Shown in pieces: positions 20,098 to 32,958 of a stretch of DNA of 64,000 nt. The notes under the pieces were generated by a model. It was given only the letters and a program-made list of their open reading frames with translations. It searched no databases and had not been told where the DNA came from. The translations under genes were made by a program, and so were the position numbers. This DNA comes from Tridacna crocea. Taxonomy: Eukaryota > Mollusca > Bivalvia > Cardiida > Cardiidae. Position 1 is the first letter of the stretch; each line of letters opens with the position of its first letter. The stretch lies in contig OX031066.1 of the NCBI GenBank assembly GCA_943736015.1, positions 10,854,245-10,918,244 on the forward strand, written 5' to 3'.

Positions 20098-21623
20098 CCC
20101 TATCAAAGAAAATTTTGATTATTAGTTATTCTTACATCTTATTGTATCTTTATGGCCTATTTTTTTAATTCTTCAAACGAAAACGAGATCTTTTTTTCAT
20201 CGGAAAAAGTTTCTGCAACAGCAACCGCTTGCTTCTGAATTTTATTTTTTGGTGCAGCGGTTAAACATAACATTGACTTTTGACTCGCACGGTCACCAAA
20301 ACTGACCCTGGTATGAAAACAGGGAAATGTTTCATTTACCTTTCTTGGATTTGTGCAACAGGTATCAATTGCCTCCAAAAGTGTCTAAGTTGATTTTACG
20401 ATTTCATGCGCAGCACGTAACCGTCTCATATGGGTGAGATGGTCATCGCAACCGAATCATTGGCCCTAGTGAGAAAAAATGAAAAAAGAAAAATCCCCAT
20501 ATTTGACTTGAGAAACAGGTGTCGTCTGCTATGAAATGTCCCGTAAGTCGATTTTTTCATGTTTTCGCGGATACGTAACTGGCACCTACGAGACAGTAGT
20601 CAGCGTAAATGGATTTGTTGTCATGGTATAAAGAGATTGGAGGAAAAAAAAAATAGAAAATTTGTTCCCTATATTTGACTTAAGAAACAGGTGTCGTTTG
20701 CTATGAAATGTCCCGTAAGTCGATTTTTCATGTTTTTGCGGATACGTAACTGGCACCTACGAGAAAGTAGTCAACGTAAATGGGTTTGTTGTCACGTACG
20801 ATATAAGAGATTGGAGAAAAAAAATAATAAAGAATTCAGTTCTCTTTCTTTGACTTATGCAACAGGAAGCAGTTGCTACTGAAAAGAGTCTTCATGTCTT
20901 TTTTTAGCCACTTATCACATCATTTTCTGGTGTTCTCGCATGTGCGTAACTGGCACGTATGAAACAGTAGTCAACGTAACTGGGTTTCTTGTTGCGGTTT
21001 GAAGATATCAGAAAAATTATGCTTCAGTTCCTTGCTACTGAAAGAGTTTTCAGTCTTTTTTTAGCCACTTGTCACATTGTTTTCTGTGCTTTTTGCATGT
21101 GCGTAACTGGCACGTATGAGATGGTAATCAACGTAACTGGGTTTCTTGTCGTGGTTTAAAGCGATTAGAAAAAATAGCATTTCAGTTCCCTTTGTTTGAT
21201 TTAGGCAATAGGAAACAATTGCTACAGAAAGAGTTTTCAGTCTCTTTTTTAGCAACTTCTCACAATTAATTTCTGTGTGTTTTTTTCACACTGTACATTG
21301 ATCATTTTGGCTTATATGAATTTGATGTGGCCCAAATCAGGAAATCCAATTAAAGGGTAAAGAGGGGAATCAAGGGTTTACTTTAAGGGAAGTAACTCTT
21401 GCAAGGGGCTTGAAAAGACCAAAACAAGGTCTTCTGCCACCTTGTTTTCTTTAATTTTGGCCCTTTTTCAGTGAAATCTGGCATGTGTGGATGGTGCATG
21501 CCTGGCAGTTTGCCAAGGACTGCACAGCAGCCTTTAAAAAAGACTTTAAATCCACTTTTATGCCGTTTTTTGTTCACTGTTTTCTATCGATTTATATTAG
21601 GGCGCCATTTTGTTTGGCTGACT

Positions 21624-21806
21624 GGGCCCATTTTGATTTCTCAAAGCCTCTCTGACTGGCAGACCGGGCCCATTTTTGAATTTCTCACAGCCTCTCTGAT
21701 TGGCTGTTGGCACCCATTCTGATTTCCTAAAAGCTTCTGTGATTGGATAATTTCACAGAGGGATGAGATTTGATTGGATGATTGGGAGGGGGGGGTATAT
21801 ATTTAT
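21624..21806 (+). promoter_or_regulatory. CCAAT/TATA promoter, unit 12 (G8)
   Basis: All four ATTGG boxes and TATA intact. Confidence 0.75.
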
Positions 21807-21864
21807 CCTTATTGACCCCTTACCATACAATGACGCCTTTTAACACCCCTAAAAGAGAAGACTT

Positions 21865-21935
21865 TGGAAAATAATCTGAGAAAAGGAGACAATGCAGGTT
21901 ACCAGCATTTTCTCCTTTTCCCACAATGTTTTCTA
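21865..21935 (+). ncRNA. Pre-microRNA-like stem-loop, copy 12
   Basis: Reads as identical to copy 1. Confidence 0.6.
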
Positions 21936-23461
21936 CCCTATCAAAGAAAATTTTGATTATTAGTTATTTTTACATCTTATTGTATCTTTATGGCCTATTT
22001 TTTTAATTCTTCAAACGAAAACGAGATCTTTTTTTCATCGGAAAAAGTTTCTGCAACAGCAACCGCTTGCTTCTGAATTTTATTTTTTGGTGCAGCGGTT
22101 AAACATAACATTGACTTTTGACTCGCACGGTCACCAAAACTGACCCTGGTATGAAAACAGGGAAATGTTTCATTTACCTTTCTTGGATTTGTGCAACAGG
22201 TATCAATTGCCTCCAAAAGTGTCTAAGTTGATTTTACGATTTCATGCGCAGCACGTAACCGTCTCATATGGGTGAGATGGTCATCGCAACCGAATCATTG
22301 GCCCTAGTGAGAAAAAATGAAAAAAGAAAAATCCCCATATTTGACTTGAGAAACAGGTGTCGTCTGCTATGAAATGTCCCGTAAGTCGATTTTTTCATGT
22401 TTTCGCGGATACGTAACTGGCACCTACGAGACAGTAGTCAGCGTAAATGGATTTGTTGTCATGGTATAAAGAGATTGGAGGAAAAAAAAATAGAAAATTT
22501 GTTCCCTATATTTGACTTAAGAAACAGGTGTCGTCTGCTATGAAATGTCCCGTAAGTCGATTTTTCATGTTTTTGCGGATACGTAACTGGCACCTACGAG
22601 AAAGTAGTCAACGTAAATGGGTTTGTTGTCACGTACGATATAAAGAGATTGGAGAAAAAAAATAATAAAGAATTCAGTTCTCTTTCTTTGACTTATGCAA
22701 CAGGAAGCAGTTGCTACTGAAAAGAGTCTTCATGTCTTTTTTTAGCCACTTATCACATCATTTTCTGGTGTTCTCGCATGTGCGTAACTGGCACGTATGA
22801 AACAGTAGTCAACGTAACTGGGTTTCTTGTTGCGGTTTGAAGATATCAGAAAAATTATGCTTCAGTTCCTTGCTACTGAAAGAGTTTTCAGTCTTTTTTT
22901 AGCCACTTGTCACATTGTTTTCTGTGCTTTTTGCATGTGCGTAACTGGCACGTATGAGATGGTAATCAACGTAACTGGGTTTCTTGTCATGGTTTAAAGC
23001 GATTAGAAAAAATAGCATTTCAGTTCCCTTTGTTTGATTTATGCAATAGGAAACAATTGCTACAGAAAGAGTTTTCAGTCTCTTTTTTAGCAACTTCTCA
23101 CAATTAATTTCTGTGTGTTTTTTTCACACTGTACATTGATCATTTTGGCTTATATGAATTTGACGTGGCCCAAATCAGGAAATCCAATTAAAGGGTAAAG
23201 AGGGGAATCAAGGGTTTACTTTAAGGGAAGTAACTCTTGCAAGGGGCTTGAAAAGACCAAAACAAGGTCTTCTGCCACCTTGTTTTCTTTAATTTTGGCC
23301 CTTTTTCAGTGAAATCTGGCATGTGTGGATGGTGCATGCCTGGCAGTTTGCCAAGAACTGCACAGCAGCCTTTAAAAAAGACTTTAAATCCACTTTTATG
23401 CCGTTTTTTGTTCACTGTTTTCTATCGATTTATATTAGGGCGCCATTTTGTTTGGCTGACT

Positions 23462-23643
23462 GGGCCCATTTTGATTTCTCAAAGCCTCTCTGACTGGCAG
23501 ACCGGGCCCATTTTTGAATTTCTCACAGCCTCTCTGATTGGCTGTTGGCACCCATTCTGATTTCCTAAAAGCTTCTGTGATTGGATAATTTCACAGAGGG
23601 ATGAGATTTGATTGGATGATTGGGAGGGGGGGTATATATTTAT
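23462..23643 (+). promoter_or_regulatory. CCAAT/TATA promoter, unit 13 (G7)
   Basis: All four ATTGG boxes and TATA intact. Confidence 0.75.
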
Positions 23644-23701
23644 CCTTATTGACCCCTTACCATACAATGACGCCTTTTAACACCCCTAAAAGAGAAGACT
23701 T

Positions 23702-23772
23702 TGGAAAATAATCTGAGAAAAGGAGACAATGCAGGTTACCAGCATTTTCTCCTTTTCCCACAATGTTTTCTA
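23702..23772 (+). ncRNA. Pre-microRNA-like stem-loop, copy 13
   Basis: Reads as identical to copy 1. Confidence 0.6.
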
Positions 23773-25298
23773 CCCTATCAAAGAAAATTTTGATTATTAG
23801 TTATTCTTACATCTTATTGTATCTTTATGGCCTATTTTTTTAATTCTTCAAACGAAAACGAGATCTTTTTTTCATCGGAAAAAGTTTCTGCAACAGCAAC
23901 CGCTTGCTTCTGAATTTTATTTTTTGGTGCAGCGGTTAAACATAACATTGACTTTTGACTCGCACGGTCACCAAAACTGACCCTGGTATGAAAACAGGGA
24001 AATGTTTCATTTACCTTTCTTGGATTTGTGCAACAGGTATCAATTGCCTCCAAAAGTGTCTAAGTTGATTTTACGATTTCATGCGCAGCACGTAACCGTC
24101 TCATATGGGTGAGATGGTCATCGCAACCGAATCATTGGCCCTAGTGAGAAAAAATGAAAAAAGAAAAATCCCCATATTTGACTTGAGAAACAGGTGTCGT
24201 CTGCTATGAAATGTCCCGTAAGTCGATTTTTTCATGTTTTCGCGGATACGTAACTGGCACCTACGAGACAGTAGTCAGCGTAAATGGATTTGTTGTCATG
24301 GTATAAAGAGATTGGAGGAAAAAAAAAATAGAAAATTTGTTCCCTATATTTGACTTAAGAAACAGGTGTCGTTTGCTATGAAATGTCCCGTAAGTCGATT
24401 TTTCATGTTTTTGCGGATACGTAACTGGCACCTACGAGAAAGTAGTCAACGTAAATGGGTTTGTTGTCACGTACGATATAAGAGATTGGAGAAAAAAAAT
24501 AATAAAGAATTCAGTTCTCTTTCTTTGACTTATGCAACAGGAAGCAGTTGCTACTGAAAAGAGTCTTCATGTCTTTTTTTAGCCACTTATCACATCATTT
24601 TCTGGTGTTCTCGCATGTGCGTAACTGGCACGTATGAAACAGTAGTCAACGTAACTGGGTTTCTTGTTGCGGTTTGAAGATATCAGAAAAATTATGCTTC
24701 AGTTCCTTGCTACTGAAAGAGTTTTCAGTCTTTTTTTAGCCACTTGTCACATTGTTTTCTGTGCTTTTTGCATGTGCGTAACTGGCACGTATGAGATGGT
24801 AATCAACGTAACTGGGTTTCTTGTCGTGGTTTAAAGCGATTAGAAAAAATAGCATTTCAGTTCCCTTTGTTTGATTTAGGCAATAGGAAACAATTGCTAC
24901 AGAAAGAGTTTTCAGTCTCTTTTTTAGCAACTTCTCACAATTAATTTCTGTGTGTTTTTTTCACACTGTACATTGATCATTTTGGCTTATATGAATTTGA
25001 TGTGGCCCAAATCAGGAAATCCAATTAAAGGGTAAAGAGGGGAATCAAGGGTTTACTTTAAGGGAAGTAACTCTTGCAAGGGGCTTGAAAAGACCAAAAC
25101 AAGGTCTTCTGCCACCTTGTTTTCTTTAATTTTGGCCCTTTTTCAGTGAAATCTGGCATGTGTGGATGGTGCATGCCTGGCAGTTTGCCAAGGACTGCAC
25201 AGCAGCCTTTAAAAAAGACTTTAAATCCACTTTTATGCCGTTTTTTGTTCACTGTTTTCTATCGATTTATATTAGGGCGCCATTTTGTTTGGCTGACT

Positions 25299-25481
25299 GG
25301 GCCCATTTTGATTTCTCAAAGCCTCTCTGACTGGCAGACCGGGCCCATTTTTGAATTTCTCACAGCCTCTCTGATTGGCTGTTGGCACCCTTTCTGATTT
25401 CCTAAAAGCTTCTGTGATTGGATAATTTCACAGAGGGATGAGATTTGATTGGATGATTGGGAGGGGGGGGTATATATTTAT
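25299..25481 (+). promoter_or_regulatory. CCAAT/TATA promoter, unit 14 (G8)
   Basis: One A-to-T change in the third promoter repeat; ATTGG boxes untouched. Confidence 0.75.
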
Positions 25482-25539
25482 CCTTATTGACCCCTTACCA
25501 TACAATGACGCCTTTTAACACCCCTAAAAGAGAAGACTT

Positions 25540-25610
25540 TGGAAAATAATCTGAGAAAAGGAGACAATGCAGGTTACCAGCATTTTCTCCTTTTCCCACA
25601 ATGTTTTCTA
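25540..25610 (+). ncRNA. Pre-microRNA-like stem-loop, copy 14
   Basis: Reads as identical to copy 1. Confidence 0.6.
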
Positions 25611-27136
25611 CCCTATCAAAGAAAATTTTGATTATTAGTTATTCTTACATCTTATTGTATCTTTATGGCCTATTTTTTTAATTCTTCAAACGAAAACGAG
25701 ATCTTTTTTTCATCGGAAAAAGTTTCTGCAACAGCAACCGCTTGCTTCTGAATTTTATTTTTTGGTGCAGCGGTTAAACATAACATTGACTTTTGACTCG
25801 CACGGTCACCAAAACTGACCCTGGTATGAAAACAGGGAAATGTTTCATTTACCTTTCTTGGATTTGTGCAACAGGTATCAATTGCCTCCAAAAGTGTCTA
25901 AGTTGATTTTACGATTTCATGCGCAGCACGTAACCGTCTCATATGGGTGAGATGGTCATCGCAACCGAATCATTGGCCCTAGTGAGAAAAAATGAAAAAA
26001 GAAAAATCCCCATATTTGACTTGAGAAACAGGTGTCGTCTGCTATGAAATGTCCCGTAAGTCGATTTTTTCATGTTTTCGCGGATACGTAACTGGCACCT
26101 ACGAGACAGTAGTCAGCGTAAATGGATTTGTTGTCATGGTATAAAGAGATTGGAGGAAAAAAAAATAGAAAATTTGTTCCCTATATTTGACTTAAGAAAC
26201 AGGTGTCGTCTGCTATGAAATGTCCCGTAAGTCGATTTTTCATGTTTTTGCGGATACGTAACTGGCACCTACGAGAAAGTAGTCAACGTAAATGGGTTTG
26301 TTGTCACGTACGATATAAAGAGATTGGAGAAAAAAAATAATAAAGAATTCAGTTCTCTTTCTTTGACTTATGCAACAGGAAGCAGTTGCTACTGAAAAGA
26401 GTCTTCATGTCTTTTTTTAGCCACTTATCACATCATTTTCTGGTGTTCTCGCATGTGCGTAACTGGCACGTATGAAACAGTAGTCAACGTAACTGGGTTT
26501 CTTGTTGCGGTTTGAAGATATCAGAAAAATTATGCTTCAGTTCCTTGCTACTGAAAGAGTTTTCAGTCTTTTTTTAGCCACTTGTCACATTGTTTTCTGT
26601 GCTTTTTGCATGTGCGTAACTGGCACGTATGAGATGGTAATCAACGTAACTGGGCTTCTTGTCGTGGTTTAAAGCGATTAGAAAAAATAGCATTTCAGTT
26701 CCCTTTGTTTGATTTATGCAATAGGAAACAATTGCTACAGAAAGAGTTTTCAGTCTCTTTTTTAGCAACTTCTCACAATTAATTTCTGTGTGTTTTTTTC
26801 ACACTGTACATTGATCATTTTGGCTTATATGAATTTGATGTGGCCCAAATCAGGAAATCCAATTAAAGGGTAAAGAGGGGAATCAAGGGTTTACTTTAAG
26901 GGAAGTAACTCTTGCAAGGGGCTTGAAAAGACCAAAACAAGGTCTTCTGCCACCTTGTTTTCTTTAATTTTGGCCCTTTTTCAGTGAAATCTGGCATGTG
27001 TGGATGGTGCATGCCTGGCAGTTTGCCAAGAACTGCACAGCAGCCTTTAAAAAAGACTTTAAATCCACTTTTATGCCGTTTTTTGTTCACTGTTTTCTAT
27101 CGATTTATATTAGGGCGCCATTTTGTTTGGCTGACT

Positions 27137-27317
27137 GGGCCCATTTTGATTTCTCAAAGCCTCTCTGACTGGCAGACCGGGCCCATTTTTGAATTTCTCA
27201 CAGCCTCTCTGATTGGCTGTTGGCACCCATTCTGATTTCCTAAAAGCTTCTGTGATTGGATAATTTCACAGAGGGATGAGATTTGATTGGATGATTGGGA
27301 GGGGGGTATATATTTAT
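27137..27317 (+). promoter_or_regulatory. CCAAT/TATA promoter, unit 15 (G6)
   Basis: The last CCAAT box is two bases closer to TATA than in unit 1. Confidence 0.75.
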
Positions 27318-27375
27318 CCTTATTGACCCCTTACCATACAATGACGCCTTTTAACACCCCTAAAAGAGAAGACTT

Positions 27376-27446
27376 TGGAAAATAATCTGAGAAAAGGAGA
27401 CAATGCAGGTTACCAGCATTTTCTCCTTTTCCCACAATGTTTTCTA
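27376..27446 (+). ncRNA. Pre-microRNA-like stem-loop, copy 15
   Basis: Reads as identical to copy 1. Confidence 0.6.
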
Positions 27447-28972
27447 CCCTATCAAAGAAAATTTTGATTATTAGTTATTCTTACATCTTATTGTATCTTT
27501 ATGGCCTATTTTTTTAATTCTTCAAACGAAAACGAGATCTTTTTTTCATCGGAAAAAGTTTCTGCAACAGCAACCGCTTGCTTCTGAATTTTATTTTTTG
27601 GTGCAGCGGTTAAACATAACATTGACTTTTGACTCGCACGGTCACCAAAACTGACCCTGGTATGAAAACAGGGAAATGTTTCATTTACCTTTCTTGGATT
27701 TGTGCAACAGGTATCAATTGCCTCCAAAAGTGTCTAAGTTGATTTTACGATTTCATGCGCAGCACGTAACCGTCTCATATGGGTGAGATGGTCATCGCAA
27801 CCGAATCATTGGCCCTAGTGAGAAAAAATGAAAAAAGAAAAATCCCCATATTTGACTTGAGAAACAGGTGTCGTCTGCTATGAAATGTCCCGTAAGTCGA
27901 TTTTTTCATGTTTTCGCGGATACGTAACTGGCACCTACGAGACAGTAGTCAGCGTAAATGGATTTGTTGTCATGGTATAAAGAGATTGGAGGAAAAAAAA
28001 AATAGAAAATTTGTTCCCTATATTTGACTTAAGAAACAGGTGTCGTTTGCTATGAAATGTCCCGTAAGTCGATTTTTCATGTTTTTGCGGATACGTAACT
28101 GGCACCTACGAGAAAGTAGTCAACGTAAATGGGTTTGTTGTCACGTACGATATAAGAGATTGGAGAAAAAAAATAATAAAGAATTCAGTTCTCTTTCTTT
28201 GACTTATGCAACAGGAAGCAGTTGCTACTGAAAAGAGTCTTCATGTCTTTTTTTAGCCACTTATCACATCATTTTCTGGTGTTCTCGCATGTGCATAACT
28301 GGCACGTATGAAACAGTAGTCAACGTAACTGGGTTTCTTGTTGCGGTTTGAAGATATCAGAAAAATTATGCTTCAGTTCCTTGCTACTGAAAGAGTTTTC
28401 AGTCTTTTTTTAGCCACTTGTCACATTGTTTTCTGTGCTTTTTGCATGTGCGTAACTGGCACGTATGAGATGGTAATCAACGTAACTGGGTTTCTTGTCG
28501 TGGTTTAAAGCGATTAGAAAAAATAGCATTTCAGTTCCCTTTGTTTGATTTAGGCAATAGGAAACAATTGCTACAGAAAGAGTTTTCAGTCTCTTTTTTA
28601 GCAACTTCTCACAATTAATTTCTGTGTGTTTTTTTCACACTGTACATTGATCATTTTGGCTTATATGAATTTGATGTGGCCCAAATCAGGAAATCCAATT
28701 AAAGGGTAAAGAGGGGAATCAAGGGTTTACTTTAAGGGAAGTAACTCTTGCAAGGGGCTTGAAAAGACCAAAACAAGGTCTTCTGCCACCTTGTTTTCTT
28801 TAATTTTGGCCCTTTTTCAGTGAAATCTGGCATGTGTGGATGGTGCATGCCTGGCAGTTTGCCAAGGACTGCACAGCAGCCTTTAAAAAAGACTTTAAAT
28901 CCACTTTTATGCCGTTTTTTGTTCACTGTTTTCTATCGATTTATATTAGGGCGCCATTTTGTTTGGCTGACT

Positions 28973-29155
28973 GGGCCCATTTTGATTTCTCAAAGCCTCT
29001 CTGACTGGCAGACCGGGCCCATTTTTGAATTTCTCACAGCCTCTCTGATTGGCTGTTGGCACCCATTCTGATTTCCTAAAAGCTTCTGTGATTGGATAAT
29101 TTCACAGAGGGATGAGATTTGATTGGATGATTGGGAGGGGGGGGTATATATTTAT
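28973..29155 (+). promoter_or_regulatory. CCAAT/TATA promoter, unit 16 (G8)
   Basis: All four ATTGG boxes and TATA intact. Confidence 0.75.
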
Positions 29156-29213
29156 CCTTATTGACCCCTTACCATACAATGACGCCTTTTAACACCCCTA
29201 AAAGAGAAGACTT

Positions 29214-29284
29214 TGGAAAATAATCTGAGAAAAGGAGACAATGCAGGTTACCAGCATTTTCTCCTTTTCCCACAATGTTTTCTA
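29214..29284 (+). ncRNA. Pre-microRNA-like stem-loop, copy 16
   Basis: Reads as identical to copy 1; the unit's 1-nt deletion is about 92 nt downstream. Confidence 0.6.
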
Positions 29285-30809
29285 CCCTATCAAAGAAAAT
29301 TTTGATTATTAGTTATTCTTACATCTTATTGTATCTTTATGGCCTATTTTTTTAATTCTTCAAACGAAAACGAGATTTTTTTTCATCGGAAAAAGTTTCT
29401 GCAACAGCAACCGCTTGCTTCTGAATTTTATTTTTTGGTGCAGCGGTTAAACATAACATTGACTTTTGACTCGCACGGTCACCAAAACTGACCCTGGTAT
29501 GAAAACAGGGAAATGTTTCATTTACCTTTCTTGGATTTGTGCAACAGGTATCAATTGCCTCCAAAAGTGTCTAAGTTGATTTTACGATTTCATGCGCAGC
29601 ACGTAACCGTCTCATATGGGTGAGATGGTCATCGCAACCGAATCATTGGCCCTAGTGAGAAAAAATGAAAAAAGAAAAATCCCCATATTTGACTTGAGAA
29701 ACAGGTGTCGTCTGCTATGAAATGTCCCGTAAGTCGATTTTTTCATGTTTTCGCGGATACGTAACTGGCACCTACGAGACAGTAGTCAGCGTAAATGGAT
29801 TTGTTGTCATGGTATAAAGAGATTGGAGGAAAAAAAAATAGAAAATTTGTTCCCTATATTTGACTTAAGAAACAGGTGTCGTCTGCTATGAAATGTCCCG
29901 TAAGTCGATTTTTCATGTTTTTGCGGATACGTAACTGGCACCTACGAGAAAGTAGTCAACGTAAATGGGTTTGTTGTCACGTACGATATAAAGAGATTGG
30001 AGAAAAAAAATAATAAAGAATTCAGTTCTCTTTCTTTGACTTATGCAACAGGAAGCAGTTGCTACTGAAAAGAGTCTTCATGTCTTTTTTTAGCCACTTA
30101 TCACATCATTTTCTGGTGTTCTCGCATGTGCGTAACTGGCACGTATGAAACAGTAGTCAACGTAACTGGGTTTCTTGTTGCGGTTTGAAGATATCAGAAA
30201 AATTATGCTTCAGTTCCTTGCTACTGAAAGAGTTTTCAGTCTTTTTTTAGCCACTTGTCACATTGTTTTCTGTGCTTTTTGCATGTGCGTAACTGGCACG
30301 TATGAGATGGTAATCAACGTAACTGGGTTTCTTGTCGTGGTTTAAAGCGATTAGAAAAAATAGCATTTCAGTTCCCTTTGTTTGATTTATGCAATAGGAA
30401 ACAATTGCTACAGAAAGAGTTTTCAGTCTCTTTTTTAGCAACTTCTCACAATTAATTTCTGTGTGTTTTTTTCACACTGTACATTGATCATTTTGGCTTA
30501 TATGAATTTGATGTGGCCCAAATCAGGAAATCCAATTAAAGGGTAAAGAGGGGAATCAAGGGTTTACTTTAAGGGAAGTAACTCTTGCAAGGGGCTTGAA
30601 AAGACCAAAACAAGGTCTTCTGCCACCTTGTTTTCTTTAATTTTGGCCCTTTTTCAGTGAAATCTGGCATGTGTGGATGGTGCATGCCTGGCAGTTTGCC
30701 AAGAACTGCACAGCAGCCTTTAAAAAAGACTTTAAATCCACTTTTATGCCGTTTTTTGTTCACTGTTTTCTATCGATTTATATTAGGGCGCCATTTTGTT
30801 TGGCTGACT

Positions 30810-30991
30810 GGGCCCATTTTGATTTCTCAAAGCCTCTCTGACTGGCAGACCGGGCCCATTTTTGAATTTCTCACAGCCTCTCTGATTGGCTGTTGGCACC
30901 CATTCTGATTTCCTAAAAGCTTCTGTGATTGGATAATTTCACAGAGGGATGAGATTTGATTGGATGATTGGGAGGGGGGGTATATATTTAT
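30810..30991 (+). promoter_or_regulatory. CCAAT/TATA promoter, unit 17 (G7)
   Basis: All four ATTGG boxes and TATA intact. Confidence 0.75.
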
Positions 30992-31049
30992 CCTTATTGA
31001 CCCCTTACCATACAATGACGCCTTTTAACACCCCTAAAAGAGAAGACTT

Positions 31050-31120
31050 TGGAAAATAATCTGAGAAAAGGAGACAATGCAGGTTACCAGCATTTTCTCC
31101 TTTTCCCACAATGTTTTCTA
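31050..31120 (+). ncRNA. Pre-microRNA-like stem-loop, copy 17
   Basis: Reads as identical to copy 1. Confidence 0.6.
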
Positions 31121-32646
31121 CCCTATCAAAGAAAATTTTGATTATTAGTTATTCTTACATCTTATTGTATCTTTATGGCCTATTTTTTTAATTCTTCAAA
31201 CGAAAACGAGATCTTTTTTTCATCGGAAAAAGTTTCTGCAACAGCAACCGCTTGCTTCTGAATTTTATTTTTTGGTGCAGCGGTTAAACATAACATTGAC
31301 TTTTGACTCGCACGGTCACCAAAACTGACCCTGGTATGAAAACAGGGAAATGTTTCATTTACCTTTCTTGGATTTGTGCAACAGGTATCAATTGCCTCCA
31401 AAAGTGTCTAAGTTGATTTTACGATTTCATGCGCAGCACGTAACCGTCTCATATGGGTGAGATGGTCATCGCAACCGAATCATTGGCCCTAGTGAGAAAA
31501 AATGAAAAAAGAAAAATCCCCATATTTGACTTGAGAAACAGGTGTCGTCTGCTATGAAATGTCCCGTAAGTCGATTTTTTCATGTTTTCGCGGATACGTA
31601 ACTGGCACCTACGAGACAGTAGTCAGCGTAAATGGATTTGTTGTCATGGTATAAAGAGATTGGAGGAAAAAAAAAATAGAAAATTTGTTCCCTATATTTG
31701 ACTTAAGAAACAGGTGTCGTTTGCTATGAAATGTCCCGTAAGTCGATTTTTCATGTTTTTGCGGATACGTAACTGGCACCTACGAGAAAGTAGTCAACGT
31801 AAATGGGTTTGTTGTCACGTACGATATAAGAGATTGGAGAAAAAAAATAATAAAGAATTCAGTTCTCTTTCTTTGACTTATGCAACAGGAAGCAGTTGCT
31901 ACTGAAAAGAGTCTTCATGTCTTTTTTTAGCCACTTATCACATCATTTTCTGGTGTTCTCGCATGTGCGTAACTGGCACGTATGAAACAGTAGTCAACGT
32001 AACTGGGTTTCTTGTTGCGGTTTGAAGATATCAGAAAAATTATGCTTCAGTTCCTTGCTACTGAAAGAGTTTTCAGTCTTTTTTTAGCCACTTGTCACAT
32101 TGTTTTCTGTGCTTTTTGCATGTGCGTAACTGGCACGTATGAGATGGTAATCAACGTAACTGGGTTTCTTGTCGTGGTTTAAAGCGATTAGAAAAAATAG
32201 CATTTCAGTTCCCTTTGTTTGATTTAGGCAATAGGAAACAATTGCTACAGAAAGAGTTTTCAGTCTCTTTTTTAGCAACTTCTCACAATTAATTTCTGTG
32301 TGTTTTTTTCACACTGTACATTGATCATTTTGGCTTATATGAATTTGATGTGGCCCAAATCAGGAAATCCAATTAAAGGGTAAAGAGGGGAATCAAGGGT
32401 TTACTTTAAGGGAAGTAACTCTTGCAAGGGGCTTGAAAAGACCAAAACAAGGTCTTCTGCCACCTTGTTTTCTTTAATTTTGGCCCTTTTTCAGTGAAAT
32501 CTGGCATGTGTGGATGGTGCATGCCTGGCAGTTTGCCAAGGACTGCACAGCAGCCTTTAAAAAAGACTTTAAATCCACTTTTATGCCGTTTTTTGTTCAC
32601 TGTTTTCTATCGATTTATATTAGGGCACCATTTTGTTTGGCTGACT

Positions 32647-32829
32647 GGGCCCATTTTGATTTCTCAAAGCCTCTCTGAATGGCAGACCGGGCCCATTTTT
32701 GAATTTCTCACAGCCTCTCTGATTGGCTGTTGGCACCCATTCTGATTTCCTAAAAGCTTCTGTGATTGGATAATTTCACAGAGGGATGAGATTTGATTGG
32801 ATGATTGGGAGGGGGGGGTATATATTTAT
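32647..32829 (+). promoter_or_regulatory. CCAAT/TATA promoter, unit 18 (G8)
   Basis: The degraded box in the first promoter repeat is GAATGG instead of GACTGG. Confidence 0.75.
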
Positions 32830-32887
32830 CCTTATTGACCCCTTACCATACAATGACGCCTTTTAACACCCCTAAAAGAGAAGACTT

Positions 32888-32958
32888 TGGAAAATAATCT
32901 GAGAAAAGGAGACAATGCAGGTTACCAGCATTTTCTCCTTTTCCCACAATGTTTTCTA
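32888..32958 (+). ncRNA. Pre-microRNA-like stem-loop, copy 18
   Basis: Reads as identical to copy 1. Confidence 0.6.

Larger units (their letters stand above)
18372..20208 (+). repeat. Array unit 11 (A-to-B hybrid, 1837 bp)
   Basis: Starts as type A (A at 18454, A10, GTCGTTTGC, GATATAAGAG) and becomes type B by 19367 (TTATGCAATA), then GGGCGCC and G7. The switch lies between about 18970 and 19367. Confidence 0.97.
20209..22046 (+). repeat. Array unit 12 (type A, 1838 bp)
   Basis: A-type spacer with GGGCGCC and G8. Private TAGTTATTTTTAC near 21969, in the tail after the stem-loop. Confidence 0.97.
22047..23883 (+). repeat. Array unit 13 (type B2, 1837 bp)
   Basis: Type B marks with the B2 mark AAGAACTGC near 23354. 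Private: CTTGTCATGG near 22989 and TTGACGTGGCC near 23163. Confidence 0.97.
23884..25721 (+). repeat. Array unit 14 (type A, 1838 bp)
   Basis: A-type spacer, GGGCGCC, G8. Private GGCACCCTTTCTG near 25391 inside the third promoter repeat. Confidence 0.97.
25722..27557 (+). repeat. Array unit 15 (type B2, 1836 bp)
   Basis: B2 mark AAGAACTGC. Private ACTGGGCTTC near 26655; shortest G-run class (G6). Confidence 0.97.
27558..29394 (+). repeat. Array unit 16 (type A, 1837 bp)
   Basis: Private GTGCATAACTGG near 28295, which destroys the CG of one CGTAAC motif in sub-repeat D. A 1-nt deletion near 29376 turns ATCTTTTTTTC into a longer T run. Confidence 0.97.
29395..31231 (+). repeat. Array unit 17 (type B2, 1837 bp)
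   Basis: B2 marks, G7; no private change noticed. Confidence 0.97.
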
